Of a stretch of 64,000 nucleotides of DNA, positions 18,098-27,144 are shown one piece after another. The stretch's first letter is position 1. Each line of letters starts with the position of its first letter. The DNA is taken from positions 124,001 through 188,000 of the forward strand of contig CAVTJG010000014.1 in assembly GCA_963735025.1 (NCBI GenBank), in the 5' to 3' direction. This stretch comes from JAABRB01 sp963735025. Its GTDB lineage: Bacteria; Pseudomonadota; Gammaproteobacteria; Burkholderiales; SG8-39. The position numbers and the translations under genes are program-made. The notes below the pieces were generated by a model. That model saw only the letters and a program-made list of their open reading frames with translations. It ran no database searches and had not been told where the DNA came from.

Positions 18098-19114
18098 ATG
18101 GAAAACAGAGAGGCGGGGCATCCCGAATCCACGAACCTCATGGAGCGCATCCTCTACGAGGTCAAGAAGATCGTCGTCGGCCAGGATCATTTTCTCGAGC
18201 GGGTGCTCGTTGCCATCCTCGCGCAGGGGCACCTCCTCGTCGAGGGCGTCCCGGGACTCGCCAAGACGCTGACGGTCAAGACGCTCGCGCGGACGTTACG
18301 CGGGACATTCCGGCGCATCCAGTTCACTCCCGACCTCGTTCCGGCGGATCTGGTCGGCACGCGCGTCTACAACCAGAAGACCAGCGAATTCGCCACCTCG
18401 CTCGGCCCCGTTTTCACCAACCTGTTGCTGGCCGACGAGATCAACCGCGCGCCGGCAAAGGTGCAAAGCGCGCTGCTCGAGGTGATGCAGGAGCACCAGG
18501 TGACGATCGCCGGCGAGACGCATCTCGTGCCGGAACCGTTTCTGGTGATGGCCACGCAGAACCCGATCGAGACTGAAGGGACCTACCCACTGCCTGAGGC
18601 GCAGATCGATCGGTTCATGATGAAAGTGCTGGTCGGGTACCCGAGCGAGGACGAGGAGTTCGTCATCGTCGAGCGCGTCACCGGCGCGGAAGCCGCGGTC
18701 GCCGCGGTGGCCACCCCCAAGGAGCTGTGTGCATTGCAGCGCGAATGTCGTACCGGATATGTCGATCCGGCACTCATCCGCTACGCGGTGCGACTCACCG
18801 CCGCAACCCGCGATCCCGACCGGTATGGCGTCAAGGACATGTCACGCTACGTCACCTTTGGCGCAAGCCCGCGCGCGTCCATCCACCTCATCGAAGGCGC
18901 GCGCGCACTGGCTTACCTGCGCGGACGTGATTATGTCCTGCCCGAGGACGTGATCGATCTCGTTCCCGACGTGCTGCGACACCGCCTGGTCCTCTCGTAC
19001 GAGGCACTCGCCGACGGCCAGTCCGCTGACCATCTGATCCACCGGATCCTGCAGCACATGCCGGCACCCGAGAAGCCCCTGGACACTCATGTCCGCGTCG
19101 CCGCCCACGGCTGA
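18098..19114 (+). CDS. MoxR-family AAA+ ATPase
   Basis: Cytoplasmic AAA+ chaperone of 338 residues. Walker A is GVPGLAKT, Walker B is LLLADEINRAPAK, and sensor/arginine-finger segments follow (VMATQNPIETEGTYPLPEAQIDRF). The carboxyl-terminal lid (SRYVTFGASPRASIHLI, GRDYVLPEDV) is the MoxR AAA_lid. The start at 18098 follows AGGGAG. It overlaps the DUF58 gene by 26 nt. MoxR-DUF58-vWA sets act together in maturation or folding of enzyme complexes and envelope stress; the client here is unknown. Confidence 0.92.
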   Translation: MENREAGHPESTNLMERILYEVKKIVVGQDHFLERVLVAILAQGHLLVEGVPGLAKTLTVKTLARTLRGTFRRIQFTPDLVPADLVGTRVYNQKTSEFATSLGPVFTNLLLADEINRAPAKVQSALLEVMQEHQVTIAGETHLVPEPFLVMATQNPIETEGTYPLPEAQIDRFMMKVLVGYPSEDEEFVIVERVTGAEAAVAAVATPKELCALQRECRTGYVDPALIRYAVRLTAATRDPDRYGVKDMSRYVTFGASPRASIHLIEGARALAYLRGRDYVLPEDVIDLVPDVLRHRLVLSYEALADGQSADHLIHRILQHMPAPEKPLDTHVRVAAHG

Positions 19115-20027
19115 GAGCGTCCTGCGGCGGCTCGAGTGGACGGTGATACGCCGTCTGGACGGCCTGTTGCAGGGCGATTACCGGACGCTTTTCCGCGGAT
19201 TCGGACTGGATCTCGCCGACCTGCGCGAGTATCAGTACAACGATGACGTCCGGCACATAGACTGGAACGTCACCGCACGCCTGCAGACGCCTTATGTCCG
19301 GGAGTACAACGAGGATCGCGAAGTCACCGCCTGGTTTCTGCTGGACCTGAGCCCGTCCGTCGATTTCGGGTCCGAACAGGTGAAGAAGCAGACGGTTTCG
19401 GCCGAGTTCGTGACGGTTCTGGCGCGCGTCCTGACCCGGCATGGCAATCGCGTCGGCGCCCTGCTCTACGGCAGCGACGTGGACACCGTGATCCCCGCCA
19501 AGGGTGGGCGGCGGCACGTGCTGCAAATCCTGCACCGCATGCTCGCGCGGCCGGCGCACAAGACCTCCGCCGGAACGAACCTCGTCGATCTGCTGCAAAC
19601 CGCACTGCAGGTCATCCCGCGGCGGTCGATTGTCTTCATCGTCTCGGATTTCATCAGCTCGCCGGGCTGGGGCGAACCGCTGGCGCGCCTGGCGCAACGC
19701 CACGAGATCGTCGCCGTGCGACTCTATGATCCGATCGAGATGGAGTTGCCCGATCTGGGACTGCTCGTGATCCAGGATTCGGAGACTGGCGAACAGGTAT
19801 TCGTCGACACTCACGACCGTGCATTCAGAAAGCGCTTTGCCGCAGTGGCCGAGCGGCGCGAGAAGGAGCTGCGGTCGGGGTTCCGTCAGGCAGGCGTGGA
19901 TGCGCTCGAGCTCTCGACGGGCGGCGACCTTGTTGATGCCATCCTGCGTTTTGCAGACTTGCGCAAGCGCCGCAGCCAGCTCGCGACGGGCGGCTCGCTC
20001 CCGAAGCATATCGAGGCGGGCCGGTGA
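19089..20027 (+). CDS. DUF58 domain protein
   Basis: A 312-residue cytosolic partner of MoxR. It has the DUF58 core GDYRTLFRGFGLDLADLREYQYNDDVRHIDWNVTAR, split here as GDYRTLFRGFGLDLADLREY followed by DDVRHIDWNVTARL, and a degenerate vWA-like carboxyl part (TAWFLLDLSPSVDFGS, GGRRHVLQILHRML, RSIVFIVSDFIS). Starts inside the end of moxR and shares a GTGA stop-start overlap with the downstream vWA gene, so all three are translationally coupled. Confidence 0.9.
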   Translation: MSASPPTAESVLRRLEWTVIRRLDGLLQGDYRTLFRGFGLDLADLREYQYNDDVRHIDWNVTARLQTPYVREYNEDREVTAWFLLDLSPSVDFGSEQVKKQTVSAEFVTVLARVLTRHGNRVGALLYGSDVDTVIPAKGGRRHVLQILHRMLARPAHKTSAGTNLVDLLQTALQVIPRRSIVFIVSDFISSPGWGEPLARLAQRHEIVAVRLYDPIEMELPDLGLLVIQDSETGEQVFVDTHDRAFRKRFAAVAERREKELRSGFRQAGVDALELSTGGDLVDAILRFADLRKRRSQLATGGSLPKHIEAGR

Positions 20028-21083
20028 AGTTCCTCTGGCCCGAAATGCTCTGGCTGCTCACGATCCTGCCGATCCTGGTGGTCCTCTACGTTTTCCTGTT
20101 GCGGCGGCGGAAGAAAACCGCCGCACGGTATGCCAGTCTGAGCATGGTCAAGGAAGCGATGGGCATGGGCCAGCGCTTCCGCCGCCACGTTCCGCCGATT
20201 CTCTTTCTCATCGCGCTCGCAACCATGCTCGTCGCGGTAGCGCGCCCGACTGCCATCATCACGCTGCCCTCGCAGCACGAGACGATCATCCTGGCGATCG
20301 ACGTTTCGGGAAGCATGCGCGCCGCCGACGTCATGCCCAGTCGCCTTGCGGCGGCGCAGGCGGCTGCACGCAGCTTCGTCGCCGAGCAGCCGAGCTACAC
20401 CCGCGTCGGGGTGGTGTCCTTCGCCGCCACCGCCTCGGTCGTGCAGTCGCCCACCCAGAATCGCGAGGACATCGTCGCTGCGATCGACAGGTTCCAGTTG
20501 CAGCGCGGCACGGCCGTCGGCAGCGGCGTGCTCGTCTCCCTCAAGACTATCTTTCCTGACATCGAGTTCAACCTGAGGTCCGCGAATCCGCGCGAGGTGG
20601 CCGTACGTGATCAACGCGGCGGAGTCCCGATCAATCGACAGAAGATCGACTCGGGGAAGGCACCGTTCAAGCCGGTGCCGCCCGGCTCCTACCATTCCGC
20701 CGCGATCATCCTGCTCACCGACGGGCGCACGACGACCGGGCCGGATCCTGTCGAGTCGGCCCGAATGGCCGCGGAGCGGGGCGTTCGGGTCTACACCGTG
20801 GGCATCGGCACCCCGGAGGGCGAAATCATCGGCTTCGAGGGATGGTCCATGCGCGTGCGCCTCGACGAAGACACCCTCAAGGAAATCGCGAACGTGACCC
20901 GCGGCGAGTACTTCTACGCCGGTACCGCGGAGGACCTGAAGAAGGTCTACGACTCCCTGAATTCCCGCATCGTCTTCGAGGCGAAGGAAACCGAGATCAC
21001 CGCGCTCTTCTCCGGCCGCGGCGCTCATCATGGCGCTCCTCTCGGCCCTGCTCTCGCTGTTCTGGTTCAACCGGATTTTTTGA
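20024..21083 (+). CDS. von Willebrand factor A domain membrane protein (BatA-like), apparent frameshift near the 3' end
   Basis: Inner-membrane protein with two amino-terminal helices (MLWLLTILPILVVLYVFLL and PPILFLIALATMLVAVA), then a vWA domain with MIDAS motif AIDVSGSM, a threonine in LQRGTAVGSG and aspartate in ILLTDGRTTTG. The expected final membrane helix is in the next frame: ALIMALLSALLSLFWFNRIF ends at a stop at 21083, while the original frame reads on to 21124 with unrelated residues. The shift lies near 21015-21022. The start is GTG 20024 in a GTGA overlap. The region is one base longer than a multiple of three. Confidence 0.85.
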
Positions 21084-21111
21084 CCCACGCTGTTCAGGCC
21101 AGTCGCATCAC

Positions 21112-22227
21112 CTACTGTTCGTAGGAGATGCGGTAGATCACGCCCGCATAGTCATCGGAGACGATCAGCGAGCCGTCCGGCAGTTCGTCGATGTCCACCG
21201 GACGCCCCGAGGCGACGCCATTCTTGAGCCAGCCGTCGACGAAGACTTCTTTGCTCTTTGCATTTCCAGCACTATCGAAGCGGACGCGCATGATGCGATA
21301 ACCGACCGGCGAGGTGCGGTTCCACGAGCCATGCTGGGCCACGAAGGCATCGTGCTTGTATCCGGCGGGGAACATGTCGCCGCGGTAGAAATGCATTCCC
21401 AGATTCGCCGAATGCGCCTGAAACTCGATTACCGGCGGCACCGCATCGGCGGGTGCGGTCTTCTTCTCGTAGCCAGTCAGCCTGACGTTCTTTCCGCCCA
21501 GGTAGGGAAAGCCGAAGTGCTGCCCGATCTTTGTGACCTGGTTGAGCTCGTCGGGCGGAATGTCATCGCCCATCAAGTCCGCGCCATTGTCAGTAAAAAA
21601 GAGCACCCCGGTCTTCGGATGGAAATCCATCCCGACCGAGTTCCGCACGCCCCTGGCCACGATCTCCACGTTCTTCCCCTCGGGGTCCATGCGGATGATG
21701 GTGCCTTCGAAACCCTTCACATCGCAGATATTGCAGGGCGAGCCCACGGCCACGTAAAGCTTTCCATCGGGACCGAACTTCATGTAGCGCCAGCCGTGCA
21801 GAAACTCGTTGGGCAGGTCCTTGAAGATCGGCAGCAGCGGCTTGATCGGCAGCGCCGTGTCGAACTCCGCGGGGACCGGCCATTTGCTGATCTGCGACTG
21901 CTCGCCGACGTAGAGGATGCTGTTCAGGTAAGCCAGGCCGTTGGGGACATTCAAACCCGACGCGCGCTCCTTCACCTCGTCGGCCACGCCGTCGCGGTTA
22001 GTGTCGCGCAAGGAATGGATCGTCCCATGCCGCGAGCCGATGAACACAGTCGTCAAGGGCTTGCCGACCACGATCGAGCGCGCTTTGGGCACCTCCGCGA
22101 ACACCGAGATCTTGAAGCCCGGCGGCAGCTTGATGTCGGCCAGTGTGGCGTCCATGTTGCCCGCCAGTGCGCCCAGCGGAGAAAGCAGTCCCGTGGCGAG
22201 AAAAGCAAAGAATCGAATAATCTTCAC
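21112..22227 (-). CDS. Sorbosone dehydrogenase-like (PQQ/GDH beta-propeller) periplasmic protein
   Basis: A 371-residue exported protein with a signal peptide (FFAFLATGLLSPLGALAG) and a six-bladed propeller of the sorbosone/aldose sugar dehydrogenase family: LPPGFKISVFAE, NVPNGLAYLNSILYVGEQ, WRYMKFGPDGKLYVAVGSPCN, GMDFHPKTGVLFFTDNGAD, HGSWNRTSPVGYRI, SGRPVDIDELPDGSLIVSDDY. The start is GTG 22227 after GGGAAG. It follows the binding-protein gene by 15 nt. The presence of GSPCNICD and paired Asp residues fits metal/PQQ binding, but the substrate is not predictable. Confidence 0.85.
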   Translation of the reverse strand: MKIIRFFAFLATGLLSPLGALAGNMDATLADIKLPPGFKISVFAEVPKARSIVVGKPLTTVFIGSRHGTIHSLRDTNRDGVADEVKERASGLNVPNGLAYLNSILYVGEQSQISKWPVPAEFDTALPIKPLLPIFKDLPNEFLHGWRYMKFGPDGKLYVAVGSPCNICDVKGFEGTIIRMDPEGKNVEIVARGVRNSVGMDFHPKTGVLFFTDNGADLMGDDIPPDELNQVTKIGQHFGFPYLGGKNVRLTGYEKKTAPADAVPPVIEFQAHSANLGMHFYRGDMFPAGYKHDAFVAQHGSWNRTSPVGYRIMRVRFDSAGNAKSKEVFVDGWLKNGVASGRPVDIDELPDGSLIVSDDYAGVIYRISYEQ

Positions 22228-22242
22228 GTGACTTCCCGTCAA

Positions 22243-22980
22243 TTACGCCTTCGGTGCGACCGATACCCCGCCGACACCGAAGCGCTTGATGGCATCCGCG
22301 ACGATTCCGGAGGCCTTGATATCCTCGGCAAACTGGCGCAGGTACTCTGCAGCTCGATCGCGTCCTTTGGGAGTGCCGATCGATTGCTGAATCGCGGTGA
22401 AGCGGCCGTCCAGCAACCGCGAGCCGGGCAGCTTCTGCGCGTCGGCAAGCAACCGCGGCTTCAGACCCGAAAGAGCATCGAGCTTCTCGTCGACGAACAG
22501 CTTGAACGACGCGTCGATGCCCTGTGTGCGCACCAGCTCGGCATTCTTGAGTGTGCGTGTGAGGTAGAGATCGTATGCGCTTTTCGCGGACGTCGCGATG
22601 CGCACGCCCTTCCGGTCCACGTCGGCGATCGAGCGAATCGGCGAGCCATCGGGCACAAGATATGTCGCCTCGATCTCGAGATACGCGGACGCGAAGGCAA
22701 TCTCGTTCGCGCGTGCGGGCTCGATCGCGAGGAACGCAACGTCCCATTCACCCGCTCGCACGGCCTCGGCGAGCTTTCCTGCCGCATCGTAGCGGGTATA
22801 CGAGATCGGAACGCCCAGACGTCTCGCAAGCTCACGGGCGAGATCAGGCGCGATGCCGCGCGGCTCGCCGTCCGGTCCGTCCTTGCCCACGAGCAGGAAG
22901 TTCTGGTAGTTGAGGCCGACGCGCAGGGTCCCTGTGGGGGCCAGTTCGGCGAGTACCGCTTTCGATACCTGGGCTGTCAT
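22243..22980 (-). CDS. Family 3 solute-binding protein-like, without signal peptide
   Basis: A 245-residue protein of the SBP_bac_3 type (amino-acid-binding fold): TGTLRVGLNYQNFLLVGK, GIAPDLARELARRLGVPI, AGKLAEAVRAGEWDVAFLAIEPARA, FASAYLEIEATYLVP, DVDRKGVRIATSAKSAYDLYL. The amino end MTAQVSKAVLAELAPTGTLR has no export signal, so it may be cytoplasmic or the real start is missing, but a good AGGAG site precedes this ATG. No ABC permease or ATPase is adjacent. It is probably co-transcribed with the sorbosone-dehydrogenase-like gene downstream. Confidence 0.8.
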   Translation of the reverse strand: MTAQVSKAVLAELAPTGTLRVGLNYQNFLLVGKDGPDGEPRGIAPDLARELARRLGVPISYTRYDAAGKLAEAVRAGEWDVAFLAIEPARANEIAFASAYLEIEATYLVPDGSPIRSIADVDRKGVRIATSAKSAYDLYLTRTLKNAELVRTQGIDASFKLFVDEKLDALSGLKPRLLADAQKLPGSRLLDGRFTAIQQSIGTPKGRDRAAEYLRQFAEDIKASGIVADAIKRFGVGGVSVAPKA

Positions 22981-23147
22981 TGCTGGGCTCCTAGCGTTAA
23001 CCGGAAGGCGAGTGCCATATGTTTCCGAAAGGGCGGCAGTTTAAACCGCCACGGAGATCGGCGTCGCATTGCGCGCGCATTGCCGTCGATGTGCTAACGT
23101 TGCGACGCGCATAACGTTCACTGCAGGACCGCAACAGGAGAATTGCA

Positions 23148-23726
23148 ATGCATGGACAGAATCGCGGATTCATCGGACGCACATGGTCCCGCCTCACGTC
23201 GCCGAGCGCCCGTTGGTCGGTCCTTTCGCTGACCGCCCTCGGTCTCCTGATCGGCGCCGTCGCCGTCATCGGCACGCAGGTGGTGGTCGCCAAAACCGGA
23301 ACCAACGAGTTTTGCGGCACAGCGTGCCACTCGATGCAATGGGTCTACGCGGAATACAAGCAGAGCACCCACTTCGCGAACCGGTCGGGTGTCCAGGCAG
23401 GGTGTCATAACTGCCACATTCCGCACGAATATCCCGACCTCCTCTGGTACAAGGCGAAGGCCGGAGTGCGCGACGCGATCGGCGAAATGCGTGGCGTGAT
23501 CTCCACGGAGGAAGCATTCAAGAAGTCACGCACCGAACTCGCCGAGCGTGTATGGGCCGAGTTCAAGAGCAACGACTCGGCGAATTGCCGGACCTGCCAC
23601 AACTTCACGCCCGAGGCTATCGCCGCGCAGTCAGAGAAGGCGCAAACCCGCCACACGAACCGCATGAAGGACGGGAAGACCTGCATCGACTGCCACACGG
23701 GTGTCGCGCACACCGATCCGGAATGA
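23148..23726 (+). CDS. NapC/NirT-family membrane tetraheme cytochrome c
   Basis: A 192-residue membrane-anchored quinol dehydrogenase-type cytochrome. One amino-terminal helix (VLSLTALGLLIGAVAVIGTQV) is followed by four heme motifs: CGTACH (a CX3CH form), CHNCH, CRTCH and CIDCH. The HFANRSGVQAGCHNCHIPHEY region is the NapC/NirT signature. It passes electrons from the quinol pool to a periplasmic partner. No reductase is adjacent, so the partner must be elsewhere. Start has GGAG 8 nt upstream. The CX3CH first site is unusual against the common CX2CH. Confidence 0.9.
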   Translation: MHGQNRGFIGRTWSRLTSPSARWSVLSLTALGLLIGAVAVIGTQVVVAKTGTNEFCGTACHSMQWVYAEYKQSTHFANRSGVQAGCHNCHIPHEYPDLLWYKAKAGVRDAIGEMRGVISTEEAFKKSRTELAERVWAEFKSNDSANCRTCHNFTPEAIAAQSEKAQTRHTNRMKDGKTCIDCHTGVAHTDPE

Positions 23727-23739
23727 CAGGTACTGGGAC

Positions 23740-25165
23740 CTAGCGCACGCCGACGCGTGGCGCGTCCTCCGGGATGGACCAGCCTCCGCCGAGCGCCCGG
23801 TAAGTGCTCACGGCAGACTGCAGTCTCGAGCGGCGTGACTGCGCGAGCTGATCCTCCGCCTGAAAGAGCGTGCGCTGCGCATCGAGCACGACCAGCAGAT
23901 CGTCGGCGCCGGCACGATAACGCACTTCTGCGAGCCTGAGCGATTCCCGGGCCTCGCTGCGATACTCGACCTGCAGCGCCTCCTGCTGCGCGTTGCGGCT
24001 GGAGGCGACGAGCGCGTTCTCGACATCGGCGAACGCCGCAAGAATGGCGCGACGGTAAGTCTCGACGAGCTCGCGCTCCCGCGATTCGGCGCCGTCGACC
24101 GCGGCCTTGCGCTGTCCGCCGTCGAAGATCGGCTGGGCGAGCGCCGCCGCGACGTGAGATGATCGAAGCAGGATTTCCGAACGCGAACAAGGCGCCGCTC
24201 GCGAGCCCGACCGAACCCGACAGCGTGATCGACGGCAGCAGCGCGGCCCGGGCCACCGCGAGGTCGGCGTTGCCGCCGAGCAGTTGCGCTTCCGCTGCCG
24301 CCACGTCCGGTCGCCGGACCAGCAGGCTGGCGGGCAAGCCGGGAGCAATCTCCGGGATCGCAAGGGGAACGACTGATTTCCCTGCCACATCGAAACTTGT
24401 CGGCGTGCGGCCGATGAGAATCGCCAGCGCGGACAGCGTCTGGCGCTCCTGCAACTCGAGCGGGGGAATCGTGGCCCGCTGCGACACGGTTGCCGCGCGC
24501 TGGCGCACCAGATCCAGTGGCGTCGCCGCGCCGTTGCGCACGCGCGACTCGACGACCGCCAGAACCCGCTCGGCGGTGGCGACGTTCGCCCGCGCCAGCG
24601 CAAGCCGGTCACGCAGCGACAGGAGGTCAAAATACGCGGTCGCCACGCCGGAGACAAGCGTGAGCCGCGCGGTTTCGAGATCGTAGCGCGACGCGCGCAG
24701 CGACGATTCGGCCGCGCGGACGCCGCTCGACAGTCTCCCCCACAGATCGATCTCGTAGCTCGCGTTCAACACCCCGTTGGTCGTGTCGACATTGATTGCA
24801 GGCCCCTGGTCCGGATGCGTGTCGCGGCGGACGCTTGCGACTCCCAGATCCAGGGTCGGGAAGAGCGACGCGCCTGCCACCCTTGCCTGCGCTTCGGCCT
24901 GCCTCACGCGCTCGCTTGCAACCGCGAGGTCCGGGCTACCCGCCAGCGCAGCCGCGATCAGATCGGCGAGCTCGGCGGAATTGAATGCCCGCCACCAGTC
25001 GAGGGGAACTGCGGCTTGAGTGGGGTGAGTGCTCTGAGCCGCCTGCGGCGCGTCCCGCCATGTATCGGGCACGGTCACTGCGGGCTGCAGCGGAGCGCTC
25101 GTCGTCGCGCAGCCCGCCAGCAAGATGGTCATTATGAGATAGAAGCGTCGCATGGCCGGATTCAT
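23740..25165 (-). CDS. RND/MacAB-type outer-membrane factor lipoprotein, with one apparent frameshift
   Basis: TolC-like outer-membrane channel (NodT family) for the MacAB pair upstream. It begins with a lipoprotein signal (FYLIMTILLAGCATTS) and contains both OEP repeats: WWRAFNSAELADLIAAALAG, DLAVASERVRQAEAQARVAG, then LAQPIFDGGQRKAAVDGAES, AFADVENALVASSRNAQQEA. The frame changes near 24160: one frame ends ...LFAFGNPASI and coding resumes in another at HVAAALAQPIFDGG. The interval is one base over a multiple of three. The ATG overlaps the macB stop by 3 nt. Probably intact apart from a single indel or error. Confidence 0.85.
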
Positions 25166-27144
25166 TCCGCCGCCAGCGCGATGACCGGATCGAGACGCGC
25201 TGCCTTGCGGGCCGGCATGAAGCCGAACACGAGCCCGGTCAGGAACGCACAGCCGAATGCGATCGCCACGGGGCCGACCGAGAATTCGATCGGCCGACCG
25301 AACCATCCGATCAGCGCCGCAGCGCCCAGCCCGACGCCGACACCGATGAGGCCGCCGAGTCCCGACACGAGCAGCGCCTCGCCGAGAAATTGCTGGAGGA
25401 TGTCGCGCATGCGCGCGCCGGTCGCCATGCGGATGCCGATCTCGCGAGTGCGCTCGGTGACGTTCACCAGCATGATGTTCATCACGCCGATACCGCCGAC
25501 CAGCAAAGAGATCGCGGCAATCGAACCCAGAAGAACCGTAAGCGTGTTCTGCGTCTCCTCGGCGGTCTGGATGATCGAGGCCATGTTGCGGATCTGAAAA
25601 TCCGTGGCACGGTGACGTTCGGCAAGCAGCGCGTTGACCGCGTCCTGCGTCTCATCGATGCGCGCAAGATCGTCCACTGCGACCGTGATGTTGCGCAAGT
25701 GGCGCTGGCCCAGCAATCGCAGACCGCCCGTCGTGAACGGAACGACGAGCGTATCGTCCTGGTCCGCACCCCACGGCGTTGCACCGCGTGCGTCCATCAC
25801 TCCGATGACCTGGAACAGCACGTTGTTGATCAGCACGTACTGACCGATCGGATCGACCTCCGCCGGAAACAGGTTCTTGACGACGGTCTGACCGAGCACC
25901 ACGACTGCCGCATAGCTGCGCACATCGGCGTCGGAAAAGAAGGTTCCGCGTGCCGCCGGCCAGGCGCGTGCATACGGATAGGCTGCGCTCGTCGCCAGGA
26001 CCTGGGTCTGGTAGTCGGAGTTTCCGAAGCGGATTGTCGCGCCTCCGTTCATCTCGGGAACTGCCGCGAGCACGTTGGGGACCTCGGCAATCGCATCGGC
26101 GTCCTCCGGGATCAGCGTTGCGATGCTTCCGCCCTGCCCGCGCTGGTTGGGTGCCCCTGGCCGCACCAGCAACAGATTTGTGCCGAGTCCGCTGATGCGA
26201 TCCATCACCGCGCGCTTCGCACCGTCGCCGACGGCGAGCATCACGATCACCGACGCGACGCCGATCACGATCCCGAGCAAGGTCAACGAGGTGCGAAACA
26301 GGTTCGCGCGCAGGGCGCGCGCGGCGGTGCGAGCCGCCTCCACTGTATCGTTGAAGAATGCACGCGATTCGCGCGCGGGCTCTCCCCCGGGAAGATGGGC
26401 CGGCATTACGGCTTCTGCTCCTCGCCCGTCGTCGCGCACGATACGACCATCCTTGAGCTCGATGACGCGTTGCGCCCGCGCGGCGATGTCAGGCGCATGC
26501 GTGATCATGATCACTGTGTGCCCTCGCGCCGCCAGATCCTGCAACAGCGCAAGCACGTCCTCGCCGCTCTTGCTGTCGAGGGCGCCGGTGGGCTCGTCGG
26601 CGAGAATGATGTCGCCACCGTTCATCAGCGCGCGCGCGATCGACACACGCTGCTGCTGTCCACCGGATAGCTGGTTCGGCCGGTGGTCGAGGCGGTCAGC
26701 GAGGCCGAGGGTATCCAGCAGTGCGGCCGCCCGCGCACGGCGCATTTCGCCGCTGAGTCCCGCGTACATCGCCGGCACCTCGACATTCTCGAGCGCGGTC
26801 GACGTGGCAATCAGGTTGTAGCTCTGGAACACGAATCCGAACGCTTCGCGCCGTAACCTTGCGAGCGCATCCCGGTCGAGTCCGGAGACGTCCTCGCCCA
26901 GGAACCGGTAGCTGCCGGTCGTCGGCCGGTCCAGACAACCGAGGATGTTCATGAGGGTCGTCTTGCCCGACCCCGACGCGCCCATGATCGCCACGAACTC
27001 GCCCGGATAGATCGCAAGCGAGATGCCGTGCAGCACCTGGATGGCGAGCTCTCCGCGCCGAAAGGTCTTCGTGACCTCGCTCAGCTCGATGAGGGGCGTC
27101 GCGCGATCAGGCGCGAGCTCGGCGATGGCGGGCTCGCGCTTCAC
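25162..27144 (-). CDS. macB: MacB-type ABC transporter, fused ATPase-permease
   Basis: Tripartite efflux ATPase of 660 residues. The amino-terminal ABC domain has Walker A GASGSGKTT, signature LSGGQQQRVSIARAL and Walker B IILADEPTGALD. Then one helix, a periplasmic MacB_PCD domain, and three carboxyl-terminal FtsX-type helices (LGSIAAISLLVGGIGVMNIML, LIGVGVGLGAAALIGWF, IAFGCAFLTGLVFGFMPARKAA). It starts at a GTG sharing GTGA with the macA stop. The substrate (macrolide, siderophore, lipopeptide or toxin) cannot be deduced. Confidence 0.93.
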   Translation of the reverse strand: MKREPAIAELAPDRATPLIELSEVTKTFRRGELAIQVLHGISLAIYPGEFVAIMGASGSGKTTLMNILGCLDRPTTGSYRFLGEDVSGLDRDALARLRREAFGFVFQSYNLIATSTALENVEVPAMYAGLSGEMRRARAAALLDTLGLADRLDHRPNQLSGGQQQRVSIARALMNGGDIILADEPTGALDSKSGEDVLALLQDLAARGHTVIMITHAPDIAARAQRVIELKDGRIVRDDGRGAEAVMPAHLPGGEPARESRAFFNDTVEAARTAARALRANLFRTSLTLLGIVIGVASVIVMLAVGDGAKRAVMDRISGLGTNLLLVRPGAPNQRGQGGSIATLIPEDADAIAEVPNVLAAVPEMNGGATIRFGNSDYQTQVLATSAAYPYARAWPAARGTFFSDADVRSYAAVVVLGQTVVKNLFPAEVDPIGQYVLINNVLFQVIGVMDARGATPWGADQDDTLVVPFTTGGLRLLGQRHLRNITVAVDDLARIDETQDAVNALLAERHRATDFQIRNMASIIQTAEETQNTLTVLLGSIAAISLLVGGIGVMNIMLVNVTERTREIGIRMATGARMRDILQQFLGEALLVSGLGGLIGVGVGLGAAALIGWFGRPIEFSVGPVAIAFGCAFLTGLVFGFMPARKAARLDPVIALAAE

